Position numbers and translations under genes: made by a program. Of a stretch of 64,000 bases of DNA, positions 9,164 through 17,666 are shown piece after piece. The notes below the pieces were generated by a model. It was given only the letters and a program-made list of their open reading frames with translations. It was not told the DNA's origin and made no database searches. This stretch comes from Deltaproteobacteria bacterium (lineage in GTDB: Bacteria; Myxococcota; JACPTQ01): contig JACPTQ010000030.1 of NCBI GenBank assembly GCA_016192705.1, positions 27,202 to 91,201 on the forward strand. The letters are read 5' to 3'. Position 1 is the first letter of the stretch. Every line of letters begins with the position of its first letter.

Positions 9164-9936
9164 GACGCGTTCGCGTCGGCGACGCCGAGATCGCGTATCG
9201 CGTTTCGGGTGACGAACCGACGAAACGGCCGCCCGTCGTATTCGTCCACGGCGCGGCCGGCTCGTCGCTCGCGTGGCTCAGCCAACTCCGTGCGGTGAGC
9301 GGCGTTGCGCGGGCTCTCGCGCTCGATTTACCCGGACACGGCCATTCCCCGGGTGGCCCCCTCGCATCGATTGGCGACGCGCGCACACACCTCCTCGGAT
9401 TCCTCAACGCCCTCAAAATCTCGCGCGCCACCATCGTCGGGCACTCGATGGGCGGCGCCGTTGCGCTCGATTTCGCGCTCATTCATCCCGATCGGGTTGT
9501 CGGGCTCGCGCTCGTCTCAACCAGCGCGAAGCTCGGCGTGTCGCCCGCCATTCTCCACGTCATTGAACACGAGTGGCACGCGCTCCCTCGTCATTTCGCG
9601 ACCGTTGGATTTGCGCCCGGCACCGACGCCGACACGATAAAACGCGTCGCCGACCTCCTTCACGCAACGCGCCCCGAAATCGCGCTCGCCGACTTTCGCA
9701 TCTGCAACGACTTCGACCTTCGCTCGCGGCTCGGCGAAATCGCGAGCCCAGCGGTGGTCGTTTGCGGCGACGCCGATCTCATGACGCCCTTACGCCACGC
9801 GGAATTCCTCGCCACGCACCTCAAGAACGCGACGCTCGTTCCGGTGCCCGGCATCGGCCACATGCTGCCGTTCGAGGCGCCGCAGGTGTTGAACCACGCC
9901 TTGCGCACGTTTGTGAATTCGGTTGCGAACCGATGA
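9160..9936 (+). CDS. Alpha/beta-fold hydrolase
   Basis: A 258-residue alpha/beta hydrolase. The oxyanion-hole motif is VVFVHGAAGSS, DLPGHGHSPGG follows, the nucleophile Ser sits in the elbow GHSMGG, the acid is likely the Asp in VVVCGDADLMTP, and the His is in GIGHMLPFEAP. The substrate cannot be inferred; the family covers esterases, lactonases and haloperoxidase-like enzymes. The TTG start at 9160 overlaps the stop of the MEMO-like gene, and its own stop overlaps the ATG of the MFS gene, so the three form a tight operon. Confidence 0.88.
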   Translation: MRRVRVGDAEIAYRVSGDEPTKRPPVVFVHGAAGSSLAWLSQLRAVSGVARALALDLPGHGHSPGGPLASIGDARTHLLGFLNALKISRATIVGHSMGGAVALDFALIHPDRVVGLALVSTSAKLGVSPAILHVIEHEWHALPRHFATVGFAPGTDADTIKRVADLLHATRPEIALADFRICNDFDLRSRLGEIASPAVVVCGDADLMTPLRHAEFLATHLKNATLVPVPGIGHMLPFEAPQVLNHALRTFVNSVANR

Positions 9937-11294
9937 GTTTATATCGTCGCCTGTGCCTCTTCGGCCTCCTCGCCGGTACGGCCTACAACATGATTCGCTT
10001 TCCGGTCATGAACCTCTACGCGGCGTCGATCGGCGTTGCCCCCGAATTCATCGGCTTCGTCCTCGCGGCATCAACCGTGACGGGGATTCCCGGCAAGCTC
10101 GTCTTCGGCGTCCTCGGCGATCGCGCCGGCCACCGCATCGTTCTCATTATCTGCGGCCTCGCGCTGACCTTGCCGCCCCTCCTTTACATCGTCGCCCAGT
10201 CGACGCCCCTCCTCGTCGCCGTGCGCTTCATGAACGGCGCCGCCACCGCCGCGCTCGGCCCGACCGCGAACGCCCTCATCTCCGAGCTCGCCCCGCGCGA
10301 CGCCCGCGGCGTTCAACTTGGCACGTACTCATCCGTGCAACTCGTCGGACGTACGGTCGGCCCATGGCTCGGCGCGGTCCTCCTTGGTGTTGGCGCGATG
10401 GCCGTCGTTGCCCCGAAGGCCGCCGCGGAGCTGGCTGGCGTACCTGCAGAAATTCCGCCGCCCGACGCGTTCCTCTCGGCGTTCGTCGTGTCGGCGCTTA
10501 TCGGCGCCGCGGTTCTCGTTATTGGGCTCACGTGGCCACGCGACCGTAAATCCGCTCCCGCAGGGGCTTTCAACGCCAAGGCGCCAAGCCGCAACAACGC
10601 AACGAAAGACACCTCTCCCCTTTGCGTCTCCGCGCCTTTGCGTCAAATCCCCGCACCCGCGCATCCCCCCATTTGGCGGCAAATCCGCGACGCGCTCCGT
10701 CACCGAAACGTGCGCTTCGTCGGCTGGATCGAAGCGGTCGAGCACACCGCGACCGGCGCAATCCAAGCCTTTCTCCCACTCTACGCCGTCTTCGTCGTCG
10801 GCCTCACACCCATCGAAACCGGCGTCGTCTACGGCAGCCAGCTCCTCTCCATCGTCATTTCGAAACCATTTTGGGGACGATTCTCCGATCGTCACGGGCG
10901 CACGCGACAAGTCATCCTGGGTCACATCGTCTGCGCGGCTGCAATCGCCGCCCTCGCGTTTACGCATTCGTTCGTCGCGCTCGTCGCCCTCTCGATCGTC
11001 TATGGAACCGGCGAAGCGATCTCAAACGCAGCAACCGCCGCTCTCGTCACCGACCTTTCAAAAGACGATAAATTCGGCGCGGCGCACGGCCTCTTCAACA
11101 CGATCGTCGACATCGGCCACACTTTTGGCCAACTGTTCCCCGGCCTCATCATCCTTGTCGTCGCCGGAAGCGGCGCTGCGGCGCTCAAATCACAAAGCGG
11201 CTACCAAGCGGCCTACGTCGCCGCCGCGTGCGCCCTCGTCGTGTCCGCGCTCGCGATGGCGAAAAACCGTCGTCGGCTCGAATCACGACCTTGA
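9933..11294 (+). CDS. MFS transporter
   Basis: A 453-residue inner-membrane major facilitator with about 12 predicted hydrophobic segments. The motif A region between helices 2 and 3 reads FGVLGDRAGHR and its second-half echo is WGRFSDRHGRTRQ. The start is the ATG at 9933 that overlaps the hydrolase stop; the reading frame continues upstream but only as a shadow. The central cytoplasmic loop (about residues 212-240) contains an in-frame dispersed-repeat sequence (AKAPSRNNATKD...LCVSAPLRQ), which lengthens the loop without breaking the frame. Substrate unknown. Confidence 0.9.
   Translation: MSLYRRLCLFGLLAGTAYNMIRFPVMNLYAASIGVAPEFIGFVLAASTVTGIPGKLVFGVLGDRAGHRIVLIICGLALTLPPLLYIVAQSTPLLVAVRFMNGAATAALGPTANALISELAPRDARGVQLGTYSSVQLVGRTVGPWLGAVLLGVGAMAVVAPKAAAELAGVPAEIPPPDAFLSAFVVSALIGAAVLVIGLTWPRDRKSAPAGAFNAKAPSRNNATKDTSPLCVSAPLRQIPAPAHPPIWRQIRDALRHRNVRFVGWIEAVEHTATGAIQAFLPLYAVFVVGLTPIETGVVYGSQLLSIVISKPFWGRFSDRHGRTRQVILGHIVCAAAIAALAFTHSFVALVALSIVYGTGEAISNAATAALVTDLSKDDKFGAAHGLFNTIVDIGHTFGQLFPGLIILVVAGSGAAALKSQSGYQAAYVAAACALVVSALAMAKNRRRLESRP
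10572..10643. repeat. Dispersed GCGCC/TTTGCG repeat pair inserted in the MFS gene
   Basis: A left arm (10572-10600, CGCCAAGGCGCCAAG-like) and an oppositely oriented right arm (10620-10643, CTTTGCGTCTCCGCGCC then TTTGCG) lie in frame within the loop between helices 6 and 7 of the MFS transporter. This resembles a short repeat I remember as widespread in environmental bacterial genomes (translations such as LCVFAPLR). No transposase is encoded. Confidence 0.6.
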
Positions 11295-11305
11295 GAGCAT
11301 CCCCA

Positions 11306-11488
11306 CTATTCATCGAGCCGACCAACGCGGACGCTGGGCTCGCCGTTTTCGTCGAAAGAAACCTGAACCGACCACGGCCGACAGCAAACGGAACAGTCTT
11401 CGATGTACGTTTGATCGCCAGAAGAGCCCGGGTCGATCCAGAGCGACACCAATTCGCCGCAGTATGGACAATTCGCAAAGAGTTCCAC
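11306..11488 (-). CDS. CPXCG-motif cysteine-rich protein
   Basis: A 60-residue protein starting with GTG. CPYCG supplies Cys7 and Cys10, and [10 protein letters not shown] supplies Cys32, Cys35 and Cys36, giving a probable zinc ribbon. Spacing, the Tyr-Ile-Glu-Asp before the second Cys knuckle and the acidic C-terminus match the small CPXCG family found in many proteobacteria. Its role is unknown. It converges with the MFS gene, with 11 bp between stops, leaving no room for a separate terminator. Confidence 0.88.
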   Translation of the reverse strand: MELFANCPYCGELVSLWIDPGSSGDQTYIEDCSVCCRPWSVQVSFDENGEPSVRVGRLDE

Positions 11489-11512
11489 GGGGCCAATATC
11501 ATAGGGCTAAGA

Positions 11513-11536
11513 GGAGCATGGCGGTACAGGGACTTG
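11513..11536. repeat. 24-bp copy of the tRNA 3' end
   Basis: These 24 bp are identical to 11610-11633, which cover the 3' end of the CAU tRNA (half of the T arm, acceptor strand, discriminator) plus six flanking bases. The copies are direct repeats 97 bp apart. tRNA 3'-end duplications are typical of site-specific integration scars, but only 73 bp lie between them and no integrase is present. Confidence 0.7.
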
Positions 11537-11615
11537 CACGCGCTTCCATGGCGCACGAGCGAGAGCGAGTGCATCCTTACGCGATCAAGTCCGATCAGAG
11601 GACGACAATGGAGCA

Positions 11616-11689
11616 TGGCGGTACAGGGACTTGAACCCCGGACACAGCGGATATGAGCCGCTTGCTCTAACCACCTGAGCTATACCGCC
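11616..11689 (-). tRNA. tRNA-Met (CAU); tRNA-Ile2 (CAU) not excluded
   Basis: The minus strand folds into a full cloverleaf: acceptor GGCGGTA/TACCGCC, D arm AGCTCAGGTGGTTAGAGC, anticodon stem AGCGG/CCGCT with loop CTCATAT (anticodon CAT), and a T arm with GGTTCAAGTCC. The discriminator is A and the CCA end is not encoded. It lacks initiator tRNA features, so it is elongator Met or the lysidine-modified Ile tRNA; these cannot be separated by eye. Confidence 0.92.
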
Positions 11690-11741
11690 AAAGCGTCGCA
11701 TCATTTACTGGCGGAGGTGGCCAGTGTCAAGAATGGAACGG

Positions 11742-12380
11742 TCATACCCCGCGCGCGTCGGCGCCCCAGAGAAGTTTGTGGAGCTGGAGCTGGAGTCGCG
11801 CCGGCGCTTGGTCGCGGAGCATCCAACCGGCGAGCACCGTTGGGGAGAGCCCACCGTGGACCGGCGAAAAGAGAACGGCGTTTCGTGACGCAATCGCGCG
11901 CGCGCGTTCGAGGGCAAAACGGTAGTCGCGCTCATCGGCAATCACGAACTTCACCTCGTCGTGCGGCGCGAGCTGCAACAAGACACCGGGGTGGTTTTGT
12001 TCGGCCATCCCACTTCCGGGACATTTGACGTCGACGATCTTCACGACCTCGCGCGGAACGCGGTCGAGATTGCGGCTGCCACTCGTCTCGAGGAGCACGC
12101 GATATCCTTTCGCGAGAAGCTGCTCCATGAGCGGGACGCAATCGTCCTGCAGGAGTGGCTCGCCGCCCGTCACCTCGACAAGTTTCAAGCCGCCGCCAAA
12201 CTCCGTGACGCGTGCGACAACGGCGTCGACCGACATCTCGGTGCCACCTTCGAAGGCGTACGCGGTGTCGCACCAGACGCAGCGCAGATTGCAGCCCGTC
12301 AACCGCACAAAGGCACACGGCAATCCCGCGTACGACGACTCGCCCTGAATCGAGAAAAATATTTCGGTCACGCAGAGCAC
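11742..12380 (-). CDS. queE: 7-carboxy-7-deazaguanine synthase
   Basis: Radical SAM enzyme converting 6-carboxytetrahydropterin to 7-carboxy-7-deazaguanine in queuosine/preQ1 synthesis. The 212-residue protein opens with TEIFFSIQGESSYAG, the QueE substrate-binding signature. It has the cluster motif Cys30-x3-Cys34-x2-Cys37 in GCNLRCVWCDT, the GGEP motif in VEVTGGEPLLQ, and the C-terminal LQLQLHKLLWG typical of the family. No other queuosine gene is in the window. The start is a GTG at 12380, with another in-frame GTG three codons later. Confidence 0.95.
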   Translation of the reverse strand: MLCVTEIFFSIQGESSYAGLPCAFVRLTGCNLRCVWCDTAYAFEGGTEMSVDAVVARVTEFGGGLKLVEVTGGEPLLQDDCVPLMEQLLAKGYRVLLETSGSRNLDRVPREVVKIVDVKCPGSGMAEQNHPGVLLQLAPHDEVKFVIADERDYRFALERARAIASRNAVLFSPVHGGLSPTVLAGWMLRDQAPARLQLQLHKLLWGADARGV

Positions 12381-12401
12381 GCTCTCGGGTTTACTCTTTC
12401 A

Positions 12402-12430
12402 TTGACCCAAAGCCAAGTCGCAGATAGTTT
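12402..12430 (+). promoter_or_regulatory. Sigma70-type promoter for the small membrane protein and tyrS
   Basis: TTGACC (12402-12407), a 17-bp spacer and TAGTTT (12425-12430). The GTG start of the next gene begins 6 bp after the -10 box, so the mRNA would start at or near the start codon. Confidence 0.45.
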
Positions 12431-12436
12431 CACGGC

Positions 12437-12586
12437 GTGAATCTCTTGCAGTCCCTAGCCGCGACCGCGATCGACAATTGCGGCGCGCCGCCCGAGGGGC
12501 GCTTGCTCTGGATGTGCGTCGGGGCCGGTCTTTTCGCGGTGATTTACGGAACCGTGGTTTTTATTCGTCGCTCGAGGAAACGCTGA
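12437..12586 (+). CDS. Small single-pass membrane protein
   Basis: A 49-residue open frame from GTG at 12437 to TGA at 12584-12586. It has a short polar N-terminus with one Cys ([10 protein letters not shown]), one hydrophobic helix ([20 protein letters not shown]) and a basic tail IRRSRKR, giving an N-out, C-in topology by the positive-inside rule. The stop is one base before the tyrS ATG, so translation is coupled. I do not recognise a family. The promoter-like element just upstream and the tight packing to tyrS are the main support that it is real. Confidence 0.6.
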   Translation: MNLLQSLAATAIDNCGAPPEGRLLWMCVGAGLFAVIYGTVVFIRRSRKR

Positions 12587-12587
12587 C

Positions 12588-13823
12588 ATGTCCACGTCGA
12601 TCGAAGAACAGTGGGCGGAGCTGATGCGCGGGGTCGTCGATTTGCACGTCGCCGACGAGCTCAAAAAGAAACTCGCGCGCGGAAAACCGCTCGTTGTTAA
12701 GGCGGGCTTTGACCCGAGCGCGCCCGATTTGCACCTCGGACACACCGTCGTTTTTCGAAAGATGCGCCAGTTCCAGGACTTTGGGCACACGGTCGTCTTT
12801 TTGATCGGCGACTTCACGGGGATGATCGGCGACCCGACCGGGAAATCCGCGACGCGAAAGGCGCTCACGCGCGAGGACGTCGCCACAAACGCCGAAACTT
12901 ACAAGCGGCAAGTTTTCAAAATCCTCGACCCCGAGCGGACGGTTGTGCGCTTCAACAGCGAATGGCTCGGCGCGCTGACGTCGATCGACGTGATCTCGCT
13001 CGCCGCGAAATACAACGTCGCGCGAATGCTCGAGCGGGACGACTTTAAGAACCGCTATCGCACGGGACAATCGATCAGCGTACACGAATTCCTTTACCCT
13101 CTCATGCAAGCGTACGACTCGGTTGCGCTCAAGGCCGATGTCGAACTGGGCGGAACCGACCAGCTTTTTAATTTGCTTGTTGGGCGCACGATCATGCAGG
13201 CGTACGGGCTCGAGCCGCAGTGCGTGATGACAACGCCGATCCTGGAAGGGCTCGACGCGAAGGTCGAGGACGGAAAACTCGTCGGCGACAAAATGTCAAA
13301 ATCGCTCGGCAACACCGTCGGCATTACTGAGCCCGCAAAGGAAATCTTCGGCAAAGTGATGAGCGTGTCGGACGACTTGATGTGGCGCTATTATGAACTG
13401 TTGTCGACACGACCGCTCGCCGAGATTGCAAAGTTGCGTGCCGATGTCGCCGCTGGCGCGGCGCACCCAAAGGCCGCGAAAGTCGCACTCGCCGTCGAGA
13501 TCGCAGAGCGGTACGCGGGTCGCGCGGAGGCGGAGGCCGCGGCCGCTGAATTTGAGCGCATCTTTGCGAAGGGGGCGCTGCCGGACGAGGTCGAGGGCGC
13601 GGAGGTTTCGGTTGAAGGCGCCGATCGTCCCGTGATTCCACTTGCGAAGGCGATAGCATCGGCAGGCTTAGCGGCGTCGATCTCTGAGGCGCGGCGTCTC
13701 ATCGCGCAAGGCGGTGTCGAAGTCGATGGTGCACGCGTCACGGATGTCAAGCACGAGCTCACCGTTGGTGAATTCCTTATTCGCGCTGGCAAACGTCGCT
13801 TCAAGCGGGTTCGCGTGCGTTGA
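12588..13823 (+). CDS. tyrS: Tyrosine--tRNA ligase
   Basis: Class I aminoacyl-tRNA synthetase of 411 residues. The HIGH motif appears as HLGH (49-52) within [15 protein letters not shown], the tyrosine-binding motif is in [28 protein letters not shown] follows, and KMSKS is at 235-239. A C-terminal S4 RNA-binding domain runs from about residue 348 to the end. This arrangement matches the TyrZ-like branch of bacterial enzymes. The ATG at 12588 follows the small membrane gene by one base, and the stop overlaps the TTG of the ABC binding-protein gene. Confidence 0.95.
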   Translation: MSTSIEEQWAELMRGVVDLHVADELKKKLARGKPLVVKAGFDPSAPDLHLGHTVVFRKMRQFQDFGHTVVFLIGDFTGMIGDPTGKSATRKALTREDVATNAETYKRQVFKILDPERTVVRFNSEWLGALTSIDVISLAAKYNVARMLERDDFKNRYRTGQSISVHEFLYPLMQAYDSVALKADVELGGTDQLFNLLVGRTIMQAYGLEPQCVMTTPILEGLDAKVEDGKLVGDKMSKSLGNTVGITEPAKEIFGKVMSVSDDLMWRYYELLSTRPLAEIAKLRADVAAGAAHPKAAKVALAVEIAERYAGRAEAEAAAAEFERIFAKGALPDEVEGAEVSVEGADRPVIPLAKAIASAGLAASISEARRLIAQGGVEVDGARVTDVKHELTVGEFLIRAGKRRFKRVRVR

Positions 13824-15523
13824 AGCGTTCGCGTGCCTTTCGCTCGCATGTTCTCCTGCCCGCTGCTTCGATCCTCTTTTCGACCTGCGCCTCCTCCGAC
13901 GGCCGGGCGCCTACCGCCCGCGCTTTCACAATCCTTCTCGAATCCGCGCCCTACGAAATCGACCCGCGCGTTGCGATCACATCGCACGGTCTCAAAATCT
14001 CGCAACTCATTTTTTGCGGGCTCACGCGCATCGACGAAAAGTTGAACGTCATCCCCGACCTCGCGGAGCGCTGGGAGATCGCCGACGATGGCCGCACCGT
14101 CACGTTCTTTTTGCGGTCCGGCATCAAGTTTCACGACGGCCAGCCCGTCACCGCGCGCGACGTGAAATTCACGTACGATACGCTTCTCGACGAGCGCTTC
14201 GGCTCGCGCTACCACGGCGTCTACCGCGACAAGATTCGCAGCGTCGACGCACTCGACGACCACACCGTCCGCTTTCGCCTCCACCACGCGCAGGCGCCGT
14301 TTCTCGCCGACGTCACGACCGGTATCGTTCCCGCGCATCTCGGCGGTGCGACACGCGACGCGCGCGTGAAATTCGAGTCCATCCTCATTGGAAGCGGCCC
14401 CTTCAAATTCGTCTCGCGCGCGGGCGACGATCTCGTCACGCTCGCCGCAAACCCTCATCACCACACGGGTCCACCCAACCTTTCCCACCTCTCTTTCCGC
14501 GTCGTGCGAAATGAAGTCACGCGCTACCTCGAACTCGTAAAGGGCGACGCCGACCTCGTGCAAAACGCGCTTTCGCCGCTCTACCTCCCCCTCATCACGT
14601 CGAACCCTGCGCTTCACGTCGAATCCGCGCCGAGCATCATTCTGACCTACATGGTCTTCAACACTCGCTCGGGCCCGCTCGCCGACGTGCGCGTTCGTCG
14701 GGCCATCGCACACGCCATCGACCGCCGCGCCATCATCGCCGCGAAGATGCGCGGCAACGCCACCGTCGCCCGCGCCTTTCTCTCGGACGCACACCCCTTC
14801 ACCTCACCCGATATCACAGAGATCCCGTTCGACCGCGACCGCGCGCGCACCCTGCTTGACGAAGCGGGTTACACGCTTCGAGGTGCCACGCGGTTTCGCC
14901 TGACGTACAAAACTTCGACCGACCGCTTTCGCCTCTCGATCGCGCGCGTCATCGCGATGCAGCTTCGCGAAGTCGGCGTCGAGATCGACGTTCGCCCCTA
15001 CGAATTCGGAACGTTCTTCGCCGATATTCGCAAGGGCGCCTTCGAAATCGCGTCGATGCAGTGGCCCGAGTTCGACGAGCCCGACGCGCTGCATATGCTC
15101 TTTCATTCATCGCGCATTCCAACGCCCGACAATCCGCACGTCGCGCGCTTTGCCGCCGCTTGGACCGTGGCGCACGCCCTACCGATCGTCGCAAACGCCC
15201 ACGGTTCACCGGCCGCGCCGATCGCGTTGCCGCTCGCCCTCGGCGTTCCGCCGCCCGCCGACGGATCCAACCGCGCTGGGTACTTATCGGCCGAGGTCGA
15301 CGCGCTTCTCGCAACGGCGCAGCGTACGTTCGATTCGGCAACGCGCCGCGCGCTGTACACCGCCGCCGAACGAGCGCTCATGCGCGATTTGCCGATGCTG
15401 CCCCTATGGCACGAGCACAACATCGCGATCACGCGCCGCAAAGTCGTGGGCCTCAAGCCGCAACCCAACGGCAAACTCTACATGCTGCGCAACGTCGCCC
15501 TTGCGCCCGACGCGCATCCATGA
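13820..15523 (+). CDS. ABC transporter substrate-binding lipoprotein, family 5 (peptide/nickel type)
   Basis: A 567-residue extracytoplasmic solute-binding protein. A basic start ([10 protein letters not shown]) and hydrophobic segment end at STC-Ala-Ser-Ser, a weak lipobox with the lipid-anchored Cys near residue 23. Family 5 landmarks are [46 protein letters not shown] and a C-terminal [11 protein letters not shown]. It delivers an oligopeptide-like or related ligand to the permeases encoded at 15743 and 16848; the ATPase subunits are not in the window. The TTG start overlaps the tyrS stop. The stop overlaps the first copy of a 15-bp repeat. Confidence 0.9.
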   Translation: MKRSRAFRSHVLLPAASILFSTCASSDGRAPTARAFTILLESAPYEIDPRVAITSHGLKISQLIFCGLTRIDEKLNVIPDLAERWEIADDGRTVTFFLRSGIKFHDGQPVTARDVKFTYDTLLDERFGSRYHGVYRDKIRSVDALDDHTVRFRLHHAQAPFLADVTTGIVPAHLGGATRDARVKFESILIGSGPFKFVSRAGDDLVTLAANPHHHTGPPNLSHLSFRVVRNEVTRYLELVKGDADLVQNALSPLYLPLITSNPALHVESAPSIILTYMVFNTRSGPLADVRVRRAIAHAIDRRAIIAAKMRGNATVARAFLSDAHPFTSPDITEIPFDRDRARTLLDEAGYTLRGATRFRLTYKTSTDRFRLSIARVIAMQLREVGVEIDVRPYEFGTFFADIRKGAFEIASMQWPEFDEPDALHMLFHSSRIPTPDNPHVARFAAAWTVAHALPIVANAHGSPAAPIALPLALGVPPPADGSNRAGYLSAEVDALLATAQRTFDSATRRALYTAAERALMRDLPMLPLWHEHNIAITRRKVVGLKPQPNGKLYMLRNVALAPDAHP

Positions 15524-15757
15524 CGCTCGTCCGCGCCCGCTTCCGCTCCTCGCTTTCCGCACCCGCATCCGCTTCTGCGCCCGCCATCCTGTCGTGCTCT
15601 TCCTCGTCGTCGTTGTCGTGCGCGTGCTCGTCCTCGTGCTCGTATTCGATTCACGAGGATGAGAAACGATGACGAGGACGTGTACGGTTTACGAGCACGA
15701 CGACGACTACGAAACCCGTCCCCACGCCCCCGAGGTCCCCCGATGACGCTCGTCCGC
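15520..15757. repeat. Simple-sequence insertion bounded by 15-bp direct repeats
   Basis: The sequence ATGACGCTCGTCCGC occurs at 15520-15534, overlapping the binding-protein stop, and again at 15743-15757 as the first five codons of the permease gene. The 208 bp between them are low-complexity: hexamers rich in CCCGCN, then CGTCGT/CTCGTC trimers. An inverted repeat (TCGTGCTCGTA near 15630 with TACGAGCACGA near 15690) can fold into a hairpin. No gene is seen in it. Confidence 0.75.
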
Positions 15758-16684
15758 TTCATCGCTCGCCGCCTCGTCGCCGCGCTCGGCGTCGCTCTCG
15801 GTGCCGCAACGCTCGTCTTCCTCGTCGCGCGTCTCGCGCCAGGCGACCCTGTCGACATCTACCTCGGCGAACAAGGCCTCCAAGTCGATCGCGACCGCAT
15901 CCGCGCTGAGCGTCACCTCGACGCGCCACTCCCGGTGCAGTACGCCTACTACTTGAAATCGCTGGCCGACGGCTCACTCGGCCGCCCCATTCGCCAACCC
16001 GACCGCACCGTCCTCTCGCTCATCCTCGATCGCTTCCCCGCAACACTCCGCCTCGCCCTCGCCGCCATGGCGATCGCCCTCCTCATCGCGCTCCCGCTCG
16101 GCGTCTTCGCCGCGATTCGCCGCGGCACGCTCTTCGACAACTTCGCGATGCTCCTGTCGCTTGTGGGCGTTTCAACGCCCGCGTTCTTTCTCGGCCCGCT
16201 CCTCCTCCTCGTCTTCTCGGTCGGCCTCGGTCTCTTCCCCGTGTCCGGCGACCGCGGGCTCACGTCGCTCGTCCTCCCCGCGATAACGCTCGGCCTTGCC
16301 CTCGCCGCGATGCTCTCGCGCATGACGCGCTCGTCGATGCTCGAAGTCCTCTCCGACGACTACATCACAACCGCGCGCGCAAAGGGCCTCAGCGAGCGCC
16401 GCGTCGTTTGGGTCCACGCACTTCGAAACGCGCTTCTCCCCATCATCACCGTCGCGGGGCTCCAATTCGGCGGCCTTCTCGCGGGCGCCGTCATCACCGA
16501 AAACGTTTTTTCATGGCCGGGCCTCGGCACGCTCCTCATCGAGGCGATCCGCGCGCGCGAATACGACGTCGTGCAGGGCTGCGTCCTTTTCTTCTCGCTC
16601 TCGTACGTCCTCGTGAACCTCGCAACCGACATCGCCTACGCCGTCGTGGACCCGCGCATTCGCGTGGTGGGGCGGGGGAAATGA
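15743..16684 (+). CDS. ABC transporter permease (DppB/OppB type)
   Basis: A 313-residue inner-membrane permease starting at MTLVRFIARRL, with six hydrophobic segments. The periplasmic loop after helix 1 carries APGDPVDIYLGEQG, and the cytoplasmic EAA-type loop is ARAKGLSERRVVWVHALRNALLP, which contacts the ATPase. The frame is open for 28 codons upstream of the chosen ATG, but that stretch is simple-repeat translation, so the ATG at 15743 is used. It works with the permease at 16848 and the binding protein at 13820. Confidence 0.93.
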   Translation: MTLVRFIARRLVAALGVALGAATLVFLVARLAPGDPVDIYLGEQGLQVDRDRIRAERHLDAPLPVQYAYYLKSLADGSLGRPIRQPDRTVLSLILDRFPATLRLALAAMAIALLIALPLGVFAAIRRGTLFDNFAMLLSLVGVSTPAFFLGPLLLLVFSVGLGLFPVSGDRGLTSLVLPAITLGLALAAMLSRMTRSSMLEVLSDDYITTARAKGLSERRVVWVHALRNALLPIITVAGLQFGGLLAGAVITENVFSWPGLGTLLIEAIRAREYDVVQGCVLFFSLSYVLVNLATDIAYAVVDPRIRVVGRGK

Positions 16685-16715
16685 GGGAGGAGCAAAACAT
16701 CAATGTCGATCTTTC

Positions 16716-16809
16716 CTGGACTTGGACCTCGACCTCGACCTGGACTTGGACCTGGACCTGGACTCCTGATGGACCAGGACCAGGTCCAGGTTTAGGTCCA
16801 GGACCAGGT
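16716..16809. repeat. Inverted hexanucleotide arrays between the two permease genes
   Basis: Two arrays of a six-base unit, CCTGGA-like on the left (16716-16763) and its complement TCCAGG-like on the right (about 16771-16809), with variants CCTCGA and CTTGGA. They can pair into an imperfect stem. They fill most of the 163-bp gap between the permease genes; no gene is seen there. Confidence 0.8.
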
Positions 16810-16847
16810 GAAGAGCGGAAAGCGGATGCAGTAGCGGGGATCGGGAG

Positions 16848-17666
16848 ATGAAACATCATCGTGCACTCTGGGTCGGCGGCGCCATGGTCGCGATGGTGCT
16901 CGTCGTCGCGCTCTTCGCGCCACTCCTCGCGCCGTACGATCCCGACGATCCGCGCCGCGCCGTCGTGCTAGCGTCACAGCTCGCGCCCCCCTCGTCCGCG
17001 CACCCGTTCGGCAACGACGAAAACGGCGGCGACGTCCTCTCGCGCGTCGTCTACGGCGCCCGCGTTGCCGTGCGTGTCGGCGTCGCAACGGTCGCTATCT
17101 CACTCCTCATCGGCCTCGCACTCGGCTGTCTCGCAGGTTACGCAGGCGGCGCCGTCGATGGAGCCCTTATGCGCGTAACCGAAGTCGTCATGGCCTTCCC
17201 GGGGATCCTCCTCGCCATCGCCATCGTCGCCGCCACGCGCCGCCCGAGCGAAGCCGCCGTCATCCTCGCGCTCGTCTCAACCGGCTGGGCCTCTTACGCA
17301 CGCCTCGCCCGCGGCCAGGTGCTCTCCCTCAAAGAGCGCGACTACGTCACCGCCGCAAAAGCCCTCGGCGCCTCGCCCTTTTTCATCGTGCGCCGCCACA
17401 TCATCCCAAACCTCATCCAGCCGCTCGTCATCCAAGCGTCGTTCAGCGTCGCGGGCTCGATCCTCGCCGAAGCCTCGCTCTCATTTCTCGGCCTCGGCCC
17501 CGAAGGCTCGCACTCGTGGGGCGTCCTCCTCGACCAAGGCACGCAGTGGTTCGTCCTCGCACCGCACCTCGCCATCTTCCCCGGCCTCGCCATCGCCTTC
17601 GTCGTCCTCGCGTTCAACCTTCTCGGCGATGGCCTTCGCGATTATCTCGACCCGCGGCTCAAGTAG
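16848..17666 (+). CDS. ABC transporter permease (DppC/OppC type)
   Basis: A 272-residue inner-membrane permease, second half of the channel formed with the 15743 product. The N-terminal APLLAPYDPDDP and HPFGNDENGGDVLSRV are OppC signatures; the EAA-type loop reads [30 protein letters not shown] and a terminal [11 protein letters not shown] complete the family pattern. The start follows a hexamer-repeat spacer. Its last 45 codons exist a second time, as a diverged fragment at 21257-21394. Confidence 0.93.
   Translation: MKHHRALWVGGAMVAMVLVVALFAPLLAPYDPDDPRRAVVLASQLAPPSSAHPFGNDENGGDVLSRVVYGARVAVRVGVATVAISLLIGLALGCLAGYAGGAVDGALMRVTEVVMAFPGILLAIAIVAATRRPSEAAVILALVSTGWASYARLARGQVLSLKERDYVTAAKALGASPFFIVRRHIIPNLIQPLVIQASFSVAGSILAEASLSFLGLGPEGSHSWGVLLDQGTQWFVLAPHLAIFPGLAIAFVVLAFNLLGDGLRDYLDPRLK

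Noticed and set aside
11616..11689. Initiator tRNA-Met
   Set aside because: The acceptor stem starts with a normal G-C pair and the anticodon stem lacks the three consecutive G-C pairs typical of initiators.
13391..14794. 467-codon minus-strand open frame across tyrS and the binding-protein gene
   Set aside because: Covers two clearly recognised plus-strand genes and has no domain signature.
15520..15672. Ser/Ala-rich short frame starting at the first copy of the 15-bp repeat
   Set aside because: Its start is the duplicated permease start and the rest is simple-repeat translation; best seen as part of the insertion.
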